Assembly (NCBI GenBank): GCA_946481195.1 | Contig: CAMLNG010000039.1 | Span: 1 to 14,148 of the forward strand | Source of the DNA: an uncultured Chromatiaceae bacterium | GTDB lineage: Bacteria; Pseudomonadota; Gammaproteobacteria; Enterobacterales; Alteromonadaceae | Direction of reading: 5' to 3' | DNA length: 14,148 nt | The notes under the pieces: generated by a model | Database searches by the model: none | Seen by the model: only the letters and a program-made list of their open reading frames with translations | What the model was told of the DNA's origin: nothing | Translations under genes and position numbers: made by a program | Shown here: positions 1 through 6,720 of the stretch, one piece after another | How the letters are laid out: every line of letters starts with the position of its first letter | Numbering within the stretch: position 1 is the stretch's first letter

Positions 1-1
1 G

Positions 2-769
2 TGCGAGATTTTACAGGCAAATGGCTGGCGGCCTGGCATTATCAGCCGCGGTTATGGTGTGAAACTGAAGACGCCACGCCTGGTAAAGCCTGACGACAGC
101 CCGACCGAGTGTGGTGACGAGCCGGTGTTACTGGCGCAGCGCTCTGGTTGTCCGGTGGTGATTTTTCCGGACCGGGTCAAAGGGGGTGAATTTTTGTTGG
201 CCACGACGGATTGCAATATCGTCATCTGCGACGATGGCCTGCAGCATTATAGGCTGGCGCGTGATTTGGAAATCATCCTGATTGACGCCAGTCGTGGCCT
301 TGGCAATGGCTTGTTGTTGCCGGCCGGGCCATTACGAGAGGGCGCCTGGCGCTTGGCAAAGGCCGATGTGGTGCTCAGTAACGGTGGGCAGGACGCGCCA
401 TTGTCTGGCCAGATCAGTGGCAATTTTTATTTGCAACCAGGTGTGCCACAGCCGCTGCAACATGCTGAGGTCGCTCTCGATAGCACCACCACGTTGCAGC
501 TGGTCAGTGGGATCGGCAATCCACAGCGATTTGCCGCGACAGTGCAAAAAGCAGGCTTTAAGCTGGCAGGTCAGCATTGGTTTGCCGACCATCATCCTTT
601 TACGCCGGCAGATTTAGCGTCCATTCCAACACCGCTGCTGATGACCGAAAAAGATGCAGTTAAGTGTCGGGCTTTTGCCAAACCGGGCTGGTTTTATTTG
701 CCGGTCGAAGCTGTGCTGCCAGCTGCAGTGGAAACTTATATTCTGGAACGTCTGCGCAAGACGCATTAA
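2..769 (+). CDS. lpxK: Tetraacyldisaccharide 4'-kinase LpxK, 5' end cut off by window
   Basis: LpxK phosphorylates the 4' position of the tetraacyldisaccharide lipid A precursor at the inner face of the inner membrane. The frame is open from base 2, so about 255 C-terminal residues are present. The N-terminus, including the P-loop, lies outside; E. coli LpxK has about 328 residues. Visible family signatures are ISRGYG near the left edge, GDEPVLLAQR, DDGLQHYRLARD (from base 230, with the conserved catalytic-type Asp), LLPAGPLREG, a conserved FADHHPFTPADL block and MTEKDAVK (641-664). A GTG at 59 could be mistaken for the start, but homology continues upstream of it. The product is followed after 33 nt by the Trm112-like gene, then kdsB, as in the LPS gene neighbourhood of many gammaproteobacteria. 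Identification is firm; only the true start is unseen. Confidence 0.95.
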   Translation, partial: CEILQANGWRPGIISRGYGVKLKTPRLVKPDDSPTECGDEPVLLAQRSGCPVVIFPDRVKGGEFLLATTDCNIVICDDGLQHYRLARDLEIILIDASRGLGNGLLLPAGPLREGAWRLAKADVVLSNGGQDAPLSGQISGNFYLQPGVPQPLQHAEVALDSTTTLQLVSGIGNPQRFAATVQKAGFKLAGQHWFADHHPFTPADLASIPTPLLMTEKDAVKCRAFAKPGWFYLPVEAVLPAAVETYILERLRKTH

Positions 770-802
770 TCCGGCAGCAACTGGCTGCCTTGGGGAGATT
801 TA

Positions 803-1000
803 ATGGCATTTAATATCGCGTTACTGGACATCATTGCCTGTCCGTTGTGTAAAGGCCGGCTGAAACTGGATAAAGAGCAACAGCGGCTGATTTGTACTTT
901 TGACCGCCTGTCATATCCGATAAAACAGGATATTCCGGTACTGCTGGCGACCGAATCGACGGAACTGAGCGCTGACGAGGCCGAACAATGGCGTTCGTAG
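803..1000 (+). CDS. ycaR: Trm112-like / UPF0434 small protein (YcaR type)
   Basis: This 65-residue protein belongs to the UPF0434/Trm112-like family. Its N-terminus matches E. coli Yca[11 protein letters not shown] with a Cys pair at residues 13 and 16, a third Cys at 31 in RLICTFDR, then [11 protein letters not shown]. Eukaryotic and archaeal Trm112 activates methyltransferases of the translation machinery; the role of the bacterial protein is not established, so no reaction is assigned. A GGGGAG ribosome-binding site (792-797) precedes the ATG at normal distance. The last 13 nt overlap the start of kdsB, which suggests translational coupling. A short 6-bp hairpin (773-778 with 784-789) sits just upstream of the ribosome-binding site and is of unknown significance. 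Confidence 0.9.
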   Translation: MAFNIALLDIIACPLCKGRLKLDKEQQRLICTFDRLSYPIKQDIPVLLATESTELSADEAEQWRS

Positions 1001-1743
1001 TGGTGATCCCGGCGCGCTACGCCAGTAGCCGCCTGCCCGGTAAACCGCTGGCGGATATCGCCGGTAAAACCATGATTGAGCGCGTCTGGGCCCAGGCCTG
1101 CTTAAGTGGTGCCAGCCGGGTGGTGATTGCCACTGATGATGCAAGGGTTGAAGCGGTAGCCAAGGCCTTTGGTGCTGAAGTGGTAATGACGTCGCCACAG
1201 CACAATTCAGGTACAGAACGGCTGGCCGAAGTCGTGCAGCTGTTGGCGCTGACAGCGGAACAGGTGGTGGTCAATGTGCAGGGTGATGAGCCTTTTATTC
1301 CGCCGGCTATTATTGCTCAGGTTGCGCAAAATCTCGCCTCTCAGCAAAAGGCCCGGATGGCAACTTTAGCGGTACCGCTGCTGCATCAGGACGATGTGGG
1401 CAATCCCAATGTGGTGAAAGTGGTCTGCGACAAAGACGGTTACGCGCTGTATTTCAGTCGCGCTACGGTGCCATATGATCGCGATGGCGCTTTTACCGCG
1501 GATTTCAGCCGCATCTATCGCCGTCATATTGGCATTTATGCCTATCGTGCCGGATTTATTCAGGATTATGTGCGCTGGCCTGTGTCAGAGCTGGAACAGA
1601 TTGAATGCCTTGAGCAGCTGCGTGTGCTTTGGCAAGGCGAAGCCATTCATGTGGCTACGGCGCTGGAAGTGCCGGCGCTTGGCGTGGATACGCCGGCTGA
1701 TTTGGAAAAAGCCCGCGCTGTGGCGCTTGCAGCAGGCGCTTAA
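988..1743 (+). CDS. kdsB: 3-deoxy-manno-octulosonate cytidylyltransferase KdsB
   Basis: KdsB is the cytosolic CMP-Kdo synthetase. It joins CTP and Kdo to give CMP-Kdo, the activated sugar used for the LPS inner core. The 251 residues match the usual family length. Motifs in order: [15 protein letters not shown] (7-21, nucleotide-binding loop), IATDD (47-51), SGTERLAE (74-81), NVQGDEP (96-102, metal/substrate site), NPNVVKVV (139-146), [11 protein letters not shown] (156-166), HIGIYAYR (180-187), [11 protein letters not shown] (202-212) and GVDTPADLE (232-240). The ATG lies inside the end of the Trm112-like gene with an ACGAGG-type ribosome-binding site 7 nt before it. The next gene starts 2 nt after the TAA. 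Nothing in the protein looks degraded or unusual. Confidence 0.97.
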   Translation: MAFVVVIPARYASSRLPGKPLADIAGKTMIERVWAQACLSGASRVVIATDDARVEAVAKAFGAEVVMTSPQHNSGTERLAEVVQLLALTAEQVVVNVQGDEPFIPPAIIAQVAQNLASQQKARMATLAVPLLHQDDVGNPNVVKVVCDKDGYALYFSRATVPYDRDGAFTADFSRIYRRHIGIYAYRAGFIQDYVRWPVSELEQIECLEQLRVLWQGEAIHVATALEVPALGVDTPADLEKARAVALAAGA

Positions 1744-1745
1744 GC

Positions 1746-2534
1746 ATGACCATCGCCGCTGCGCCAGGTTTTCATCTGCTGTTTCGCCATGCCGATTTTG
1801 TGCTGGTTGATAAGGCCGCTGGTATCAGTTTTCACTCTGAAGACGGCCCGGGCCTGGTTGTTGCGGTGGAACAGGCGCTGGGGCAAAAACTCTATGCTGT
1901 ACACCGGCTGGATAAAGTCACTTCAGGCTTGTTGCTGCTCGCGACTTCTGCAGCGGCCGCCGCGCGTTTTACCCGGATGTTCAGCGAGCGTTTAATCGAC
2001 AAATATTACCTGGCGCTGTCGCTTGCTAGACCTAAGCAAAAACAGGGCTGGGTTAAAGGCGATATGCAACCGGCAAGGCGCGGCGCTTACAAACTTTGCA
2101 GTACGACCGCAGATCCGGCGTTGACCTATTTCCTGTCCGCTGGTTTTGACGGGCCTGACACCGGTTTGCCTGCCGGCGCCAGGGCGTTTTTACTTAAGCC
2201 TTACAGTGGCAAAACCCACCAGCTGCGCGTCGCGCTAAAGTCTCAGGGTGCAGCCATAGCGGGTGATACGCTGTATCAGGGCGCACCGGCAGATCGGGTG
2301 TATTTGCATGCTTATGCGCTGCGTTTTGACTGGTTGGGCGAGACTTATCAATTTGTGTGTCCGCCGACCCAGGGAGATTTTTTTACCGCGCCGGCGCTAT
2401 CAGAAAAAATAGCTAATGACTGGGTTAGCCCCTGGACTCTGGCATTTCCGCAGTTAAAACCGCAAGCACCGGCGCAACAAGACCAGACTGCTTTTGTTGT
2501 CAAGCCGGGCGCTGAAGAGATTTACGATGTCTGA
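1746..2534 (+). CDS. RluA-family pseudouridine synthase, target RNA unknown
   Basis: This 262-residue protein is a RluA-type pseudouridine synthase, which isomerises uridine to pseudouridine in rRNA or tRNA. The diagnostic HRLDKVTSG motif is at 53-61 with the catalytic Asp at 56. KPYSGKTHQLR follows at 152-162, then GDTLYQG and a conserved LHAY near 188-191. There is no N-terminal S4 RNA-binding domain; the catalytic domain starts almost at the N-terminus (VDKAAGISFH at 21-30). It resembles the RluA-like branch described as TIGR01621 more than TruC or RluA proper, but I cannot confirm the subfamily, so no symbol is given. The C-terminal tail of about 30 residues is poorly conserved. It starts 2 nt after kdsB and overlaps the next gene by 8 nt, which indicates cotranscription. 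Confidence 0.88.
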   Translation: MTIAAAPGFHLLFRHADFVLVDKAAGISFHSEDGPGLVVAVEQALGQKLYAVHRLDKVTSGLLLLATSAAAAARFTRMFSERLIDKYYLALSLARPKQKQGWVKGDMQPARRGAYKLCSTTADPALTYFLSAGFDGPDTGLPAGARAFLLKPYSGKTHQLRVALKSQGAAIAGDTLYQGAPADRVYLHAYALRFDWLGETYQFVCPPTQGDFFTAPALSEKIANDWVSPWTLAFPQLKPQAPAQQDQTAFVVKPGAEEIYDV

Positions 2535-3351
2535 TTATCAATTAAGATTTGCCGGTATTGGCCGGTTGTACGGAACTACGGCACTACAGGCCTTTGCCAA
2601 CGCCCATGTTTGTGTGGTTGGTATTGGCGGTGTCGGCAGCTGGGTCGCCGAAGCGCTGGCCCGTTCCGGCATTGGTACTTTGACGCTGATTGATTTGGAT
2701 GATGTCTGTATCAGTAATACCAACCGGCAAATTCATGCGTTAAAAAGTACCGTCGGTCAGGACAAAGTGACGGTGATGGCGGCACGTATTCGTGACATTA
2801 ACCCGGATTGTGTGGTGCACCAGATTGAAGACTTTGTCGGCTCAGATAATTTATTTGAACTGATGCGGCCTGAATTTAGTTATGTGGTTGATTGTATTGA
2901 TTCGATTAAAGCCAAAACTAGTCTTATCGCGCACTGTAAACGCAATAAAATTCCGTTGGTGACCATTGGCGGCGCCGGTGGCCAGCTGGACCCGACACAG
3001 GTGCAACTGACTGATTTAAGTCAGACCATCAACGACCCGTTACTGGCTAAAGTGCGCAGTAACTTGCGTCGCGACTATAACTACAGCCGCACGCCCAAAC
3101 GTAAATTTGGCATTGATGCGGTATATTCGATGGAACAACTGCGTTATCCCAAGCCTGATGGCACTGTGTGCCAGGCGAAACAGGCCAGTGATGGCGCGAT
3201 GCGGCTGGATTGTAGTGGTGGTTTTGGCGCTGTGACTGTGGTCACCGGCACTTTTGCATTTGTCGCCGCTGGCCGGGTGCTGAAAAAATTGGCCGATCTG
3301 GCACAGAAGACGCAGCAACAAGCCGACACGCAGCCGGCTGCCGGCTCATAA
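2527..3351 (+). CDS. tcdA: tRNA threonylcarbamoyladenosine dehydratase TcdA (CsdL)
   Basis: TcdA is an E1-like (ThiF/MoeB family) enzyme that uses ATP to dehydrate t6A37 of tRNA to the cyclic form ct6A. In E. coli it works with CsdA and CsdE. The 274 residues align closely with E. coli TcdA: VGIGGVGSW (31-39, nucleotide-binding loop), LIDLDDV (54-60), NTNRQIHAL (64-72), DCIDS (122-126), GGAGGQLDPTQ (148-158) and DCSGGFG (228-234). A hydrophobic stretch near 238-250 precedes a polar tail. The ATG at 2527 is chosen over an upstream in-frame TTG at 2494 because homology begins at RFAGIGRLYG and a GAAGAG ribosome-binding site ends 7 nt before it. It overlaps the pseudouridine synthase gene by 8 nt. 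Its stop overlaps the convergent csdE stop by 6 nt. Confidence 0.95.
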   Translation: MSDYQLRFAGIGRLYGTTALQAFANAHVCVVGIGGVGSWVAEALARSGIGTLTLIDLDDVCISNTNRQIHALKSTVGQDKVTVMAARIRDINPDCVVHQIEDFVGSDNLFELMRPEFSYVVDCIDSIKAKTSLIAHCKRNKIPLVTIGGAGGQLDPTQVQLTDLSQTINDPLLAKVRSNLRRDYNYSRTPKRKFGIDAVYSMEQLRYPKPDGTVCQAKQASDGAMRLDCSGGFGAVTVVTGTFAFVAAGRVLKKLADLAQKTQQQADTQPAAGS

Positions 3352-3759
3352 TACTTGTTGCAGCCGTCTGATGACGGCCGCGACACCATTGTTACGCGAT
3401 GGTGACAAGCCCTGTGCCAGGCCCAGTTGCTGGTAGAGATGGTCAAAATCAACAGCCTGTAATTGCTGCTGCGATAATCCATTCAGTTGACCCAATAGCG
3501 TTGCTATCACACCTTTGATGATCCGCGCCTCGCTGTCAAAGCCCCAATAATGCCGGCCGTCTTGCTGCTGATGACACAGCCAGGCGGCGGATTCACAGCC
3601 AGCAACCAGCAATTCATCGCGATGTAGCGCGTCCGGCAGTGGCGGCAGTGCTTTGCCGAGCTGCATCAACAAGCGATATTTCTGTTGCCAGTCACGGCTT
3701 TGGCAAATCTCGGCATAGACGCCGGCCTGACTTTGGATAAATTCAATTTGCGTCTGCAT
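3346..3759 (-). CDS. csdE: Sulfur acceptor protein CsdE (SufE-like)
   Basis: CsdE accepts persulfide sulfur from the cysteine desulfurase CsdA and, in E. coli, is linked to TcdA and ct6A formation. The 137 residues match the SufE/CsdE fold: QKYRLLMQLGKALPPLPD (26-43), then LVAGCESAAWL with the acceptor Cys at residue 55, followed by a DSEARIIKGVIATLL helix region and a GLSPSRNNG loop near the C-terminus. It is slightly shorter than E. coli CsdE. The ATG overlaps the csdA stop in a TGATG arrangement, so translation is probably coupled. The C-terminus runs 6 nt into the 3' end of tcdA on the other strand. SufE is the main alternative name; the CsdE call rests on the adjacent csdA and tcdA. Confidence 0.9.
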   Translation of the reverse strand: MQTQIEFIQSQAGVYAEICQSRDWQQKYRLLMQLGKALPPLPDALHRDELLVAGCESAAWLCHQQQDGRHYWGFDSEARIIKGVIATLLGQLNGLSQQQLQAVDFDHLYQQLGLAQGLSPSRNNGVAAVIRRLQQVL

Positions 3760-4976
3760 CAGAAGAGTTCCACGGCTTGGCTGAGCGCTGCGAGCGCCAA
3801 GTCGATCTCAGTTTCAGTGTTATATGGTGCGATCGACAGACGCACCGCGCCGGTTTGCTGCAGCGCGGCAAACAGTGGCATGGCACAGTGCGTACCGGCG
3901 CGTACCGCGATTTTTTGCTGGTCGAGCAAAGTGGCAAGGTCGGCCGGATGTTCGCCAGGCAGAATCAGACTGACAATGCCGGCGTTGTTCTCAAGGCCGG
4001 ACAACAACTGAAGGCCGGGAATTTGCCGGCAGCCGAGATATAAACGTTGGAGCAGTTGCTGTTTGTGCTGTTGCAGGGTTTTTAAATCAAAACGCTGTAA
4101 AAACTCCACAGCGGCCGCAAGGCCTAAAGCACCGGCGATATTTGGCGTGCCGGCTTCTAAGCGATATGGCAGGTCATTCAGTTCTGTGCCGCTGAATCTG
4201 ACTTTTTTAATCATTTCACCGCCGTATAGCAGCGGGCGCAGCAGTTCGAGCGCGGCCGTTTTGCCATATAAAGCGCCAATACCGGTTGGGCCATAGAGTT
4301 TGTGGCCAGAAAACAGGTAAAAGTCGCAGTCGACTGCTGCCAGATCAACAGGGCCCATACTAACGCCCTGAGCGCCGTCGACAATGGTCAAGGCGCCGGC
4401 GGCTTTTGCCGCTGCCACCATGGGTTGAATCGGCTGAATATGGCCAAGGCCATTACTGACATGGCTGAGACTGACCACTTTTGGCTTTTTCGCCAGCAGC
4501 TGATGAAAAACCGCAAGATCAAGCCGGTGCTCTGCATCAAGCGGTACGACGTCGATAAACACGCCAAAACGCTCACAGTGAAATTGCCAGGGCACTATAT
4601 TGGCGTGATGTTCCAGCGCGCTGAGCAGGATGCGATCGCCAGGCTGCAGCACAGTGCCCATCAGGCCAAAAGCCAGTTGATTGAGGCCCGCTGTAGTACC
4701 GGAGGTCCAAATCAGCTGGCTGTCTGTAGCTGGGTTGAGGAATTGATGCACTGTGGTGCGCGCTTGCTCAAAAGCACTGGTGGCCTGCTGCGCCAGCCCG
4801 TGCGCCGCACGGTGCACGTTGCTGTTTTCCTGCTGATAAAACGCCAGTTCCCGGGCGATCACCGGCTGCGGCTTATGCGTGGTGGCGGCATTGTCCAGAT
4901 AAATCCAATCCGGATGCGCGGCAAAAAACGGGAATTGGGCGCGAAAATCAGCAGCAGTTAACATCCGAAGCACCAT
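3759..4976 (-). CDS. csdA: Cysteine desulfurase CsdA (SufS-like, group II)
   Basis: This PLP enzyme removes sulfur from cysteine, giving alanine and an enzyme persulfide that is passed to CsdE. It has 405 residues (E. coli CsdA 401, SufS 406). Visible features are YLDNAATTHKPQ (26-37), SGTTAGLNQLA (92-102), LEHHAN (121-126, cofactor-stacking His), VDGAQG (199-204), SGHKLYGPTGIG (223-234, Schiff-base Lys at 226), LEAGTPNIAG (273-282) and RAGTHCAMPLF (359-369, catalytic Cys at 364). The last motif marks a group II (SufS/CsdA) enzyme. ATG 4976 is used; an in-frame ATG at 4964 starts a protein lining up with the E. coli N-terminus, and neither has a clear ribosome-binding site. The CsdA rather than SufS name rests on the csdE/tcdA context. 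Confidence 0.92.
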   Translation of the reverse strand: MVLRMLTAADFRAQFPFFAAHPDWIYLDNAATTHKPQPVIARELAFYQQENSNVHRAAHGLAQQATSAFEQARTTVHQFLNPATDSQLIWTSGTTAGLNQLAFGLMGTVLQPGDRILLSALEHHANIVPWQFHCERFGVFIDVVPLDAEHRLDLAVFHQLLAKKPKVVSLSHVSNGLGHIQPIQPMVAAAKAAGALTIVDGAQGVSMGPVDLAAVDCDFYLFSGHKLYGPTGIGALYGKTAALELLRPLLYGGEMIKKVRFSGTELNDLPYRLEAGTPNIAGALGLAAAVEFLQRFDLKTLQQHKQQLLQRLYLGCRQIPGLQLLSGLENNAGIVSLILPGEHPADLATLLDQQKIAVRAGTHCAMPLFAALQQTGAVRLSIAPYNTETEIDLALAALSQAVELF

Positions 4977-4991
4977 ATAGTCTGAACCATA

Positions 4992-5013
4992 GCGCCAGTA
5001 TCAGCGCTGGCGC
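4992..5013. repeat. 7-bp inverted repeat upstream of csdA
   Basis: GCGCCAG (4992-4998) and CTGGCGC (5007-5013) are perfect complements around an 8-nt loop. The repeat ends 16 nt upstream of the csdA ATG, just downstream of a candidate csdA promoter. It would be at the very 5' end of the csdA transcript or act as an operator. It has no T-tract, so it is not a typical terminator. Function unknown. Confidence 0.5.
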
Positions 5014-5016
5014 GGG

Positions 5017-5045
5017 ATTTTGCCCTGTTTTATCAAGAGCATCAA
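5017..5045 (-). promoter_or_regulatory. Candidate csdA promoter (weak)
   Basis: On the minus strand, TTGATG (5045-5040) and CAAAAT (5022-5017) are separated by 17 nt, each matching four of six bases of the sigma-70 consensus. Transcription would begin near 5010 and read csdA-csdE. It lies just downstream of the gltA terminator, where a new promoter is expected, but the match is modest. Confidence 0.35.
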
Positions 5046-5054
5046 TTCACGCAA

Positions 5055-5082
5055 TAAAAAAAGCGCCGGTTGGCGCTCTTTT
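5055..5082 (-). terminator. Rho-independent terminator of gltA
   Basis: Read on the minus strand, AGCGCC, loop AACC and GGCGCT form a perfect 6-bp GC-rich stem (5077-5062) followed directly by a T run (5061-5056). It lies 23 nt past the gltA stop. A short T run also follows the stem on the plus strand (CTTTT, 5078-5082), so it may act weakly in both directions. Confidence 0.85.
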
Positions 5083-5104
5083 GCAGTGAACAAGCTCGGC
5101 TGTA

Positions 5105-6394
5105 TTAAGAGCGCAGGGCTTTTTTCACATAGTCACGTTGGGTGTAGCCAGTGTACAGCTGACGCGGACGGCCGATTTTGTGGCCTTTGTCGGACAGCAT
5201 TTCGTCCCAGTGTGAGATCCAGCCAACTGTGCGTGACATGGCGAAAATCACTGTGAACATGCTGGTTGGAATGCCGATGGCTTTCAGGATAATGCCTGAG
5301 TAGAAATCGACGTTCGGGTACAGTTTCTTCTCGATGAAGTACGGGTCTGACAGCGCGATACGTTCCAGTTCCATCGCCACATCCAGCAGTGGGTCTTTGA
5401 TATTCAGCTCTTTTAACACTTCATGGCAGGTTTCACGCATTACTTTGGCGCGTGGGTCAAAGTTTTTATAGACGCGGTGACCAAAGCCCATCAGGCGGAA
5501 AGAGTCGTTTTTGTCTTTGGCGCGGGCGACGAATTCAGGAATACGTTCAACCGAACCGATTTCCTGCAGCATGACCAGGCAAGCTTCGTTCGCGCCACCG
5601 TGTGCCGGGCCCCATAATGAAGCGATACCGGCCGCAATACAGGCATAAGGGTTGGCACCAGAAGAGCCGGCCAGACGTACTGTTGAAGTCGAAGCGTTTT
5701 GTTCATGGTCCGCGTGCAGCATAAAAATGCGGTCCATGGCTTTGGCGACAATTGGGCTGACTTTGTATTCTTCGGCTGGCACAGAGAACATCATGTGCAG
5801 GAAGTTTTCGGCATAGCTCAGTTCGTTGCGTGGGTATACGAATGGCTGGCCGATGGTGTATTTGTAAGCCATTGCTGCGATGGTTGGCAGCTTGGCGATC
5901 AGGCGGTGCGCAGAGCGTTTACGCTGCTCCGGGTCGTTGACGTTCAGATCTGAGTGATAGAAAGACGACATAGCGCCAACCACACCACACAGCATTGCCA
6001 TTGGGTGGGCATCAACACGGAAACCCTGGAAGAACGACGCCAGTTTTTCATGCACCATGGTGTGACGGGTGATGACATGGCGGAAATGTTTGTACTGTTC
6101 TGCTGAAGGCAATTCACCTTCGAGCAGCAGGTAACAGGTTTCTAAGTAGTCAGATTCAACGGCCAGTTGCTCAATCGGGTAGCCGCGGTGCAGCAATACG
6201 CCATTGTCGCCGTCGATATAAGTGATTTTTGATTCACAAGAGCCTGTCGACATAAAACCGGGGTCAAATGTGAAATAACCTTGTTGACCCAAAGCACGCA
6301 CGTCGATCACATCAGTTCCCGCAGTGCCGGCGTAGATAGGCAACTCAAACGGCGCCAGACCTTCGATGTGCACGACAGCTTTTTTATCGGCCAT
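5105..6394 (-). CDS. gltA: Citrate synthase GltA (type II)
   Basis: GltA condenses oxaloacetate and acetyl-CoA to citrate, the entry step of the TCA cycle, in the cytoplasm. The 429 residues are typical of the hexameric, NADH-regulated type II enzymes of Gram-negative bacteria. The catalytic triad is present: His 265 in [11 protein letters not shown], His 306 in [14 protein letters not shown] and Asp 363 in [17 protein letters not shown] (227-236) is also conserved, and the short N-terminal beta domain typical of type II enzymes is present (residues 1-60). An AGGAGA ribosome-binding site (6406-6401) lies 6 nt before the ATG. The gene stands alone, divergent from sdhCDAB as in E. coli, with its own terminator downstream. 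NADH regulation is inferred from the family, not from individual residues. Confidence 0.97.
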   Translation of the reverse strand: MADKKAVVHIEGLAPFELPIYAGTAGTDVIDVRALGQQGYFTFDPGFMSTGSCESKITYIDGDNGVLLHRGYPIEQLAVESDYLETCYLLLEGELPSAEQYKHFRHVITRHTMVHEKLASFFQGFRVDAHPMAMLCGVVGAMSSFYHSDLNVNDPEQRKRSAHRLIAKLPTIAAMAYKYTIGQPFVYPRNELSYAENFLHMMFSVPAEEYKVSPIVAKAMDRIFMLHADHEQNASTSTVRLAGSSGANPYACIAAGIASLWGPAHGGANEACLVMLQEIGSVERIPEFVARAKDKNDSFRLMGFGHRVYKNFDPRAKVMRETCHEVLKELNIKDPLLDVAMELERIALSDPYFIEKKLYPNVDFYSGIILKAIGIPTSMFTVIFAMSRTVGWISHWDEMLSDKGHKIGRPRQLYTGYTQRDYVKKALRS

Positions 6395-6415
6395 TGGATT
6401 TCTCCTGTGTTGTTA

Positions 6416-6429
6416 TTGATTTAAATCTG
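6416..6429. promoter_or_regulatory. FNR-like box downstream of the gltA promoter
   Basis: TTGAT, four bases, ATCTG matches eight of the ten defined bases of the FNR consensus TTGAT-N4-ATCAA. It includes the perfect 10-bp palindrome GATTTAAATC (6418-6427). It would lie just after the predicted gltA transcription start, a position fitting repression in low oxygen. The match is short and AT-rich, so chance is possible. Confidence 0.3.
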
Positions 6430-6441
6430 CTGCGAATTCTT

Positions 6442-6472
6442 ATTCTACCCGTAATCAGGGCACCAAAGTCAA
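6442..6472 (-). promoter_or_regulatory. Candidate gltA promoter
   Basis: On the minus strand, TTGACT (6472-6467) and TAGAAT (6447-6442) each match five of six consensus bases, but the 19-nt spacer is longer than the usual 17. Transcription would start near 6435, giving a leader of about 40 nt before the gltA ATG. Confidence 0.45.
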
Positions 6473-6581
6473 TTTTAATGCGCTGCTGATTAATAAGTAT
6501 TCGACTCTAGTCGTATTGTGTTCATTGTGCGAACCGCTAATGTAGTGGCCGCAGAAATTATCCAACGAAATTAAACATAAA

Positions 6582-6610
6582 TTGTAATCCGGGGTTGTGA
6601 AATATATACT
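6582..6610 (+). promoter_or_regulatory. Candidate sdhCDAB promoter
   Basis: TTGTAA (6582-6587) and TATACT (6605-6610) are separated by an ideal 17-nt spacer; the -10 element matches five of six bases. Transcription would start near 6617, leaving a leader of about 100 to 145 nt before sdhC depending on which start codon is used. A second TTGACT at 6697-6702 has no well-placed -10 partner. Confidence 0.55.
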
Positions 6611-6720
6611 GTCGCGGGTTCGAAATCAGTTCACCGATAGATAGAAAATAAAAGGGCTGAACCACTTTGTGCTAAGGCCTGTATATCCGTTGGGTGTTGA
6701 CTGTTTATGCAGCAACGATA

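Larger units (their letters stand above)
6395..6720. other. Divergent gltA/sdhC control region
   Basis: This gap of about 326 bp separates the two divergently transcribed genes and holds no convincing gene. It is AT-rich compared with its neighbours. It contains a candidate gltA promoter and an FNR-like box near gltA, a small palindrome in the middle (6502-6513), and a good candidate sdh promoter (6582-6610). I see no clear ArcA site and no complete CRP site, although both regulate sdh in E. coli. Confidence 0.7.

Noticed and set aside
59..61. GTG as the start of lpxK
   Set aside because: The frame is open to the left edge and upstream codons encode conserved LpxK sequence (ISRGYG), so the gene begins outside the window.
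2494..2526. Upstream TTG start for tcdA
   Set aside because: It would add 11 residues with no family match, while ATG 2527 has a good ribosome-binding site and matches the family N-terminus.
4302..4961. 219-codon open frame on the + strand antisense to csdA
   Set aside because: It lies wholly within csdA, whose protein is clearly conserved. Its own translation shows no recognisable domain and has the irregular composition of a shadow frame.
6595..6612. TGTGA at 6596-6600 considered as a CRP half-site at the sdh promoter
   Set aside because: The expected partner TCACA is absent; TACTG is at its place. It also overlaps the promoter spacer, so half-site similarity alone is not enough.
6612..6640. 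GCGGGTTCGAAATC resembles a tRNA T-arm
   Set aside because: The bases after the loop do not complete the 5-bp T stem, and no acceptor, D or anticodon arms can be drawn around it.
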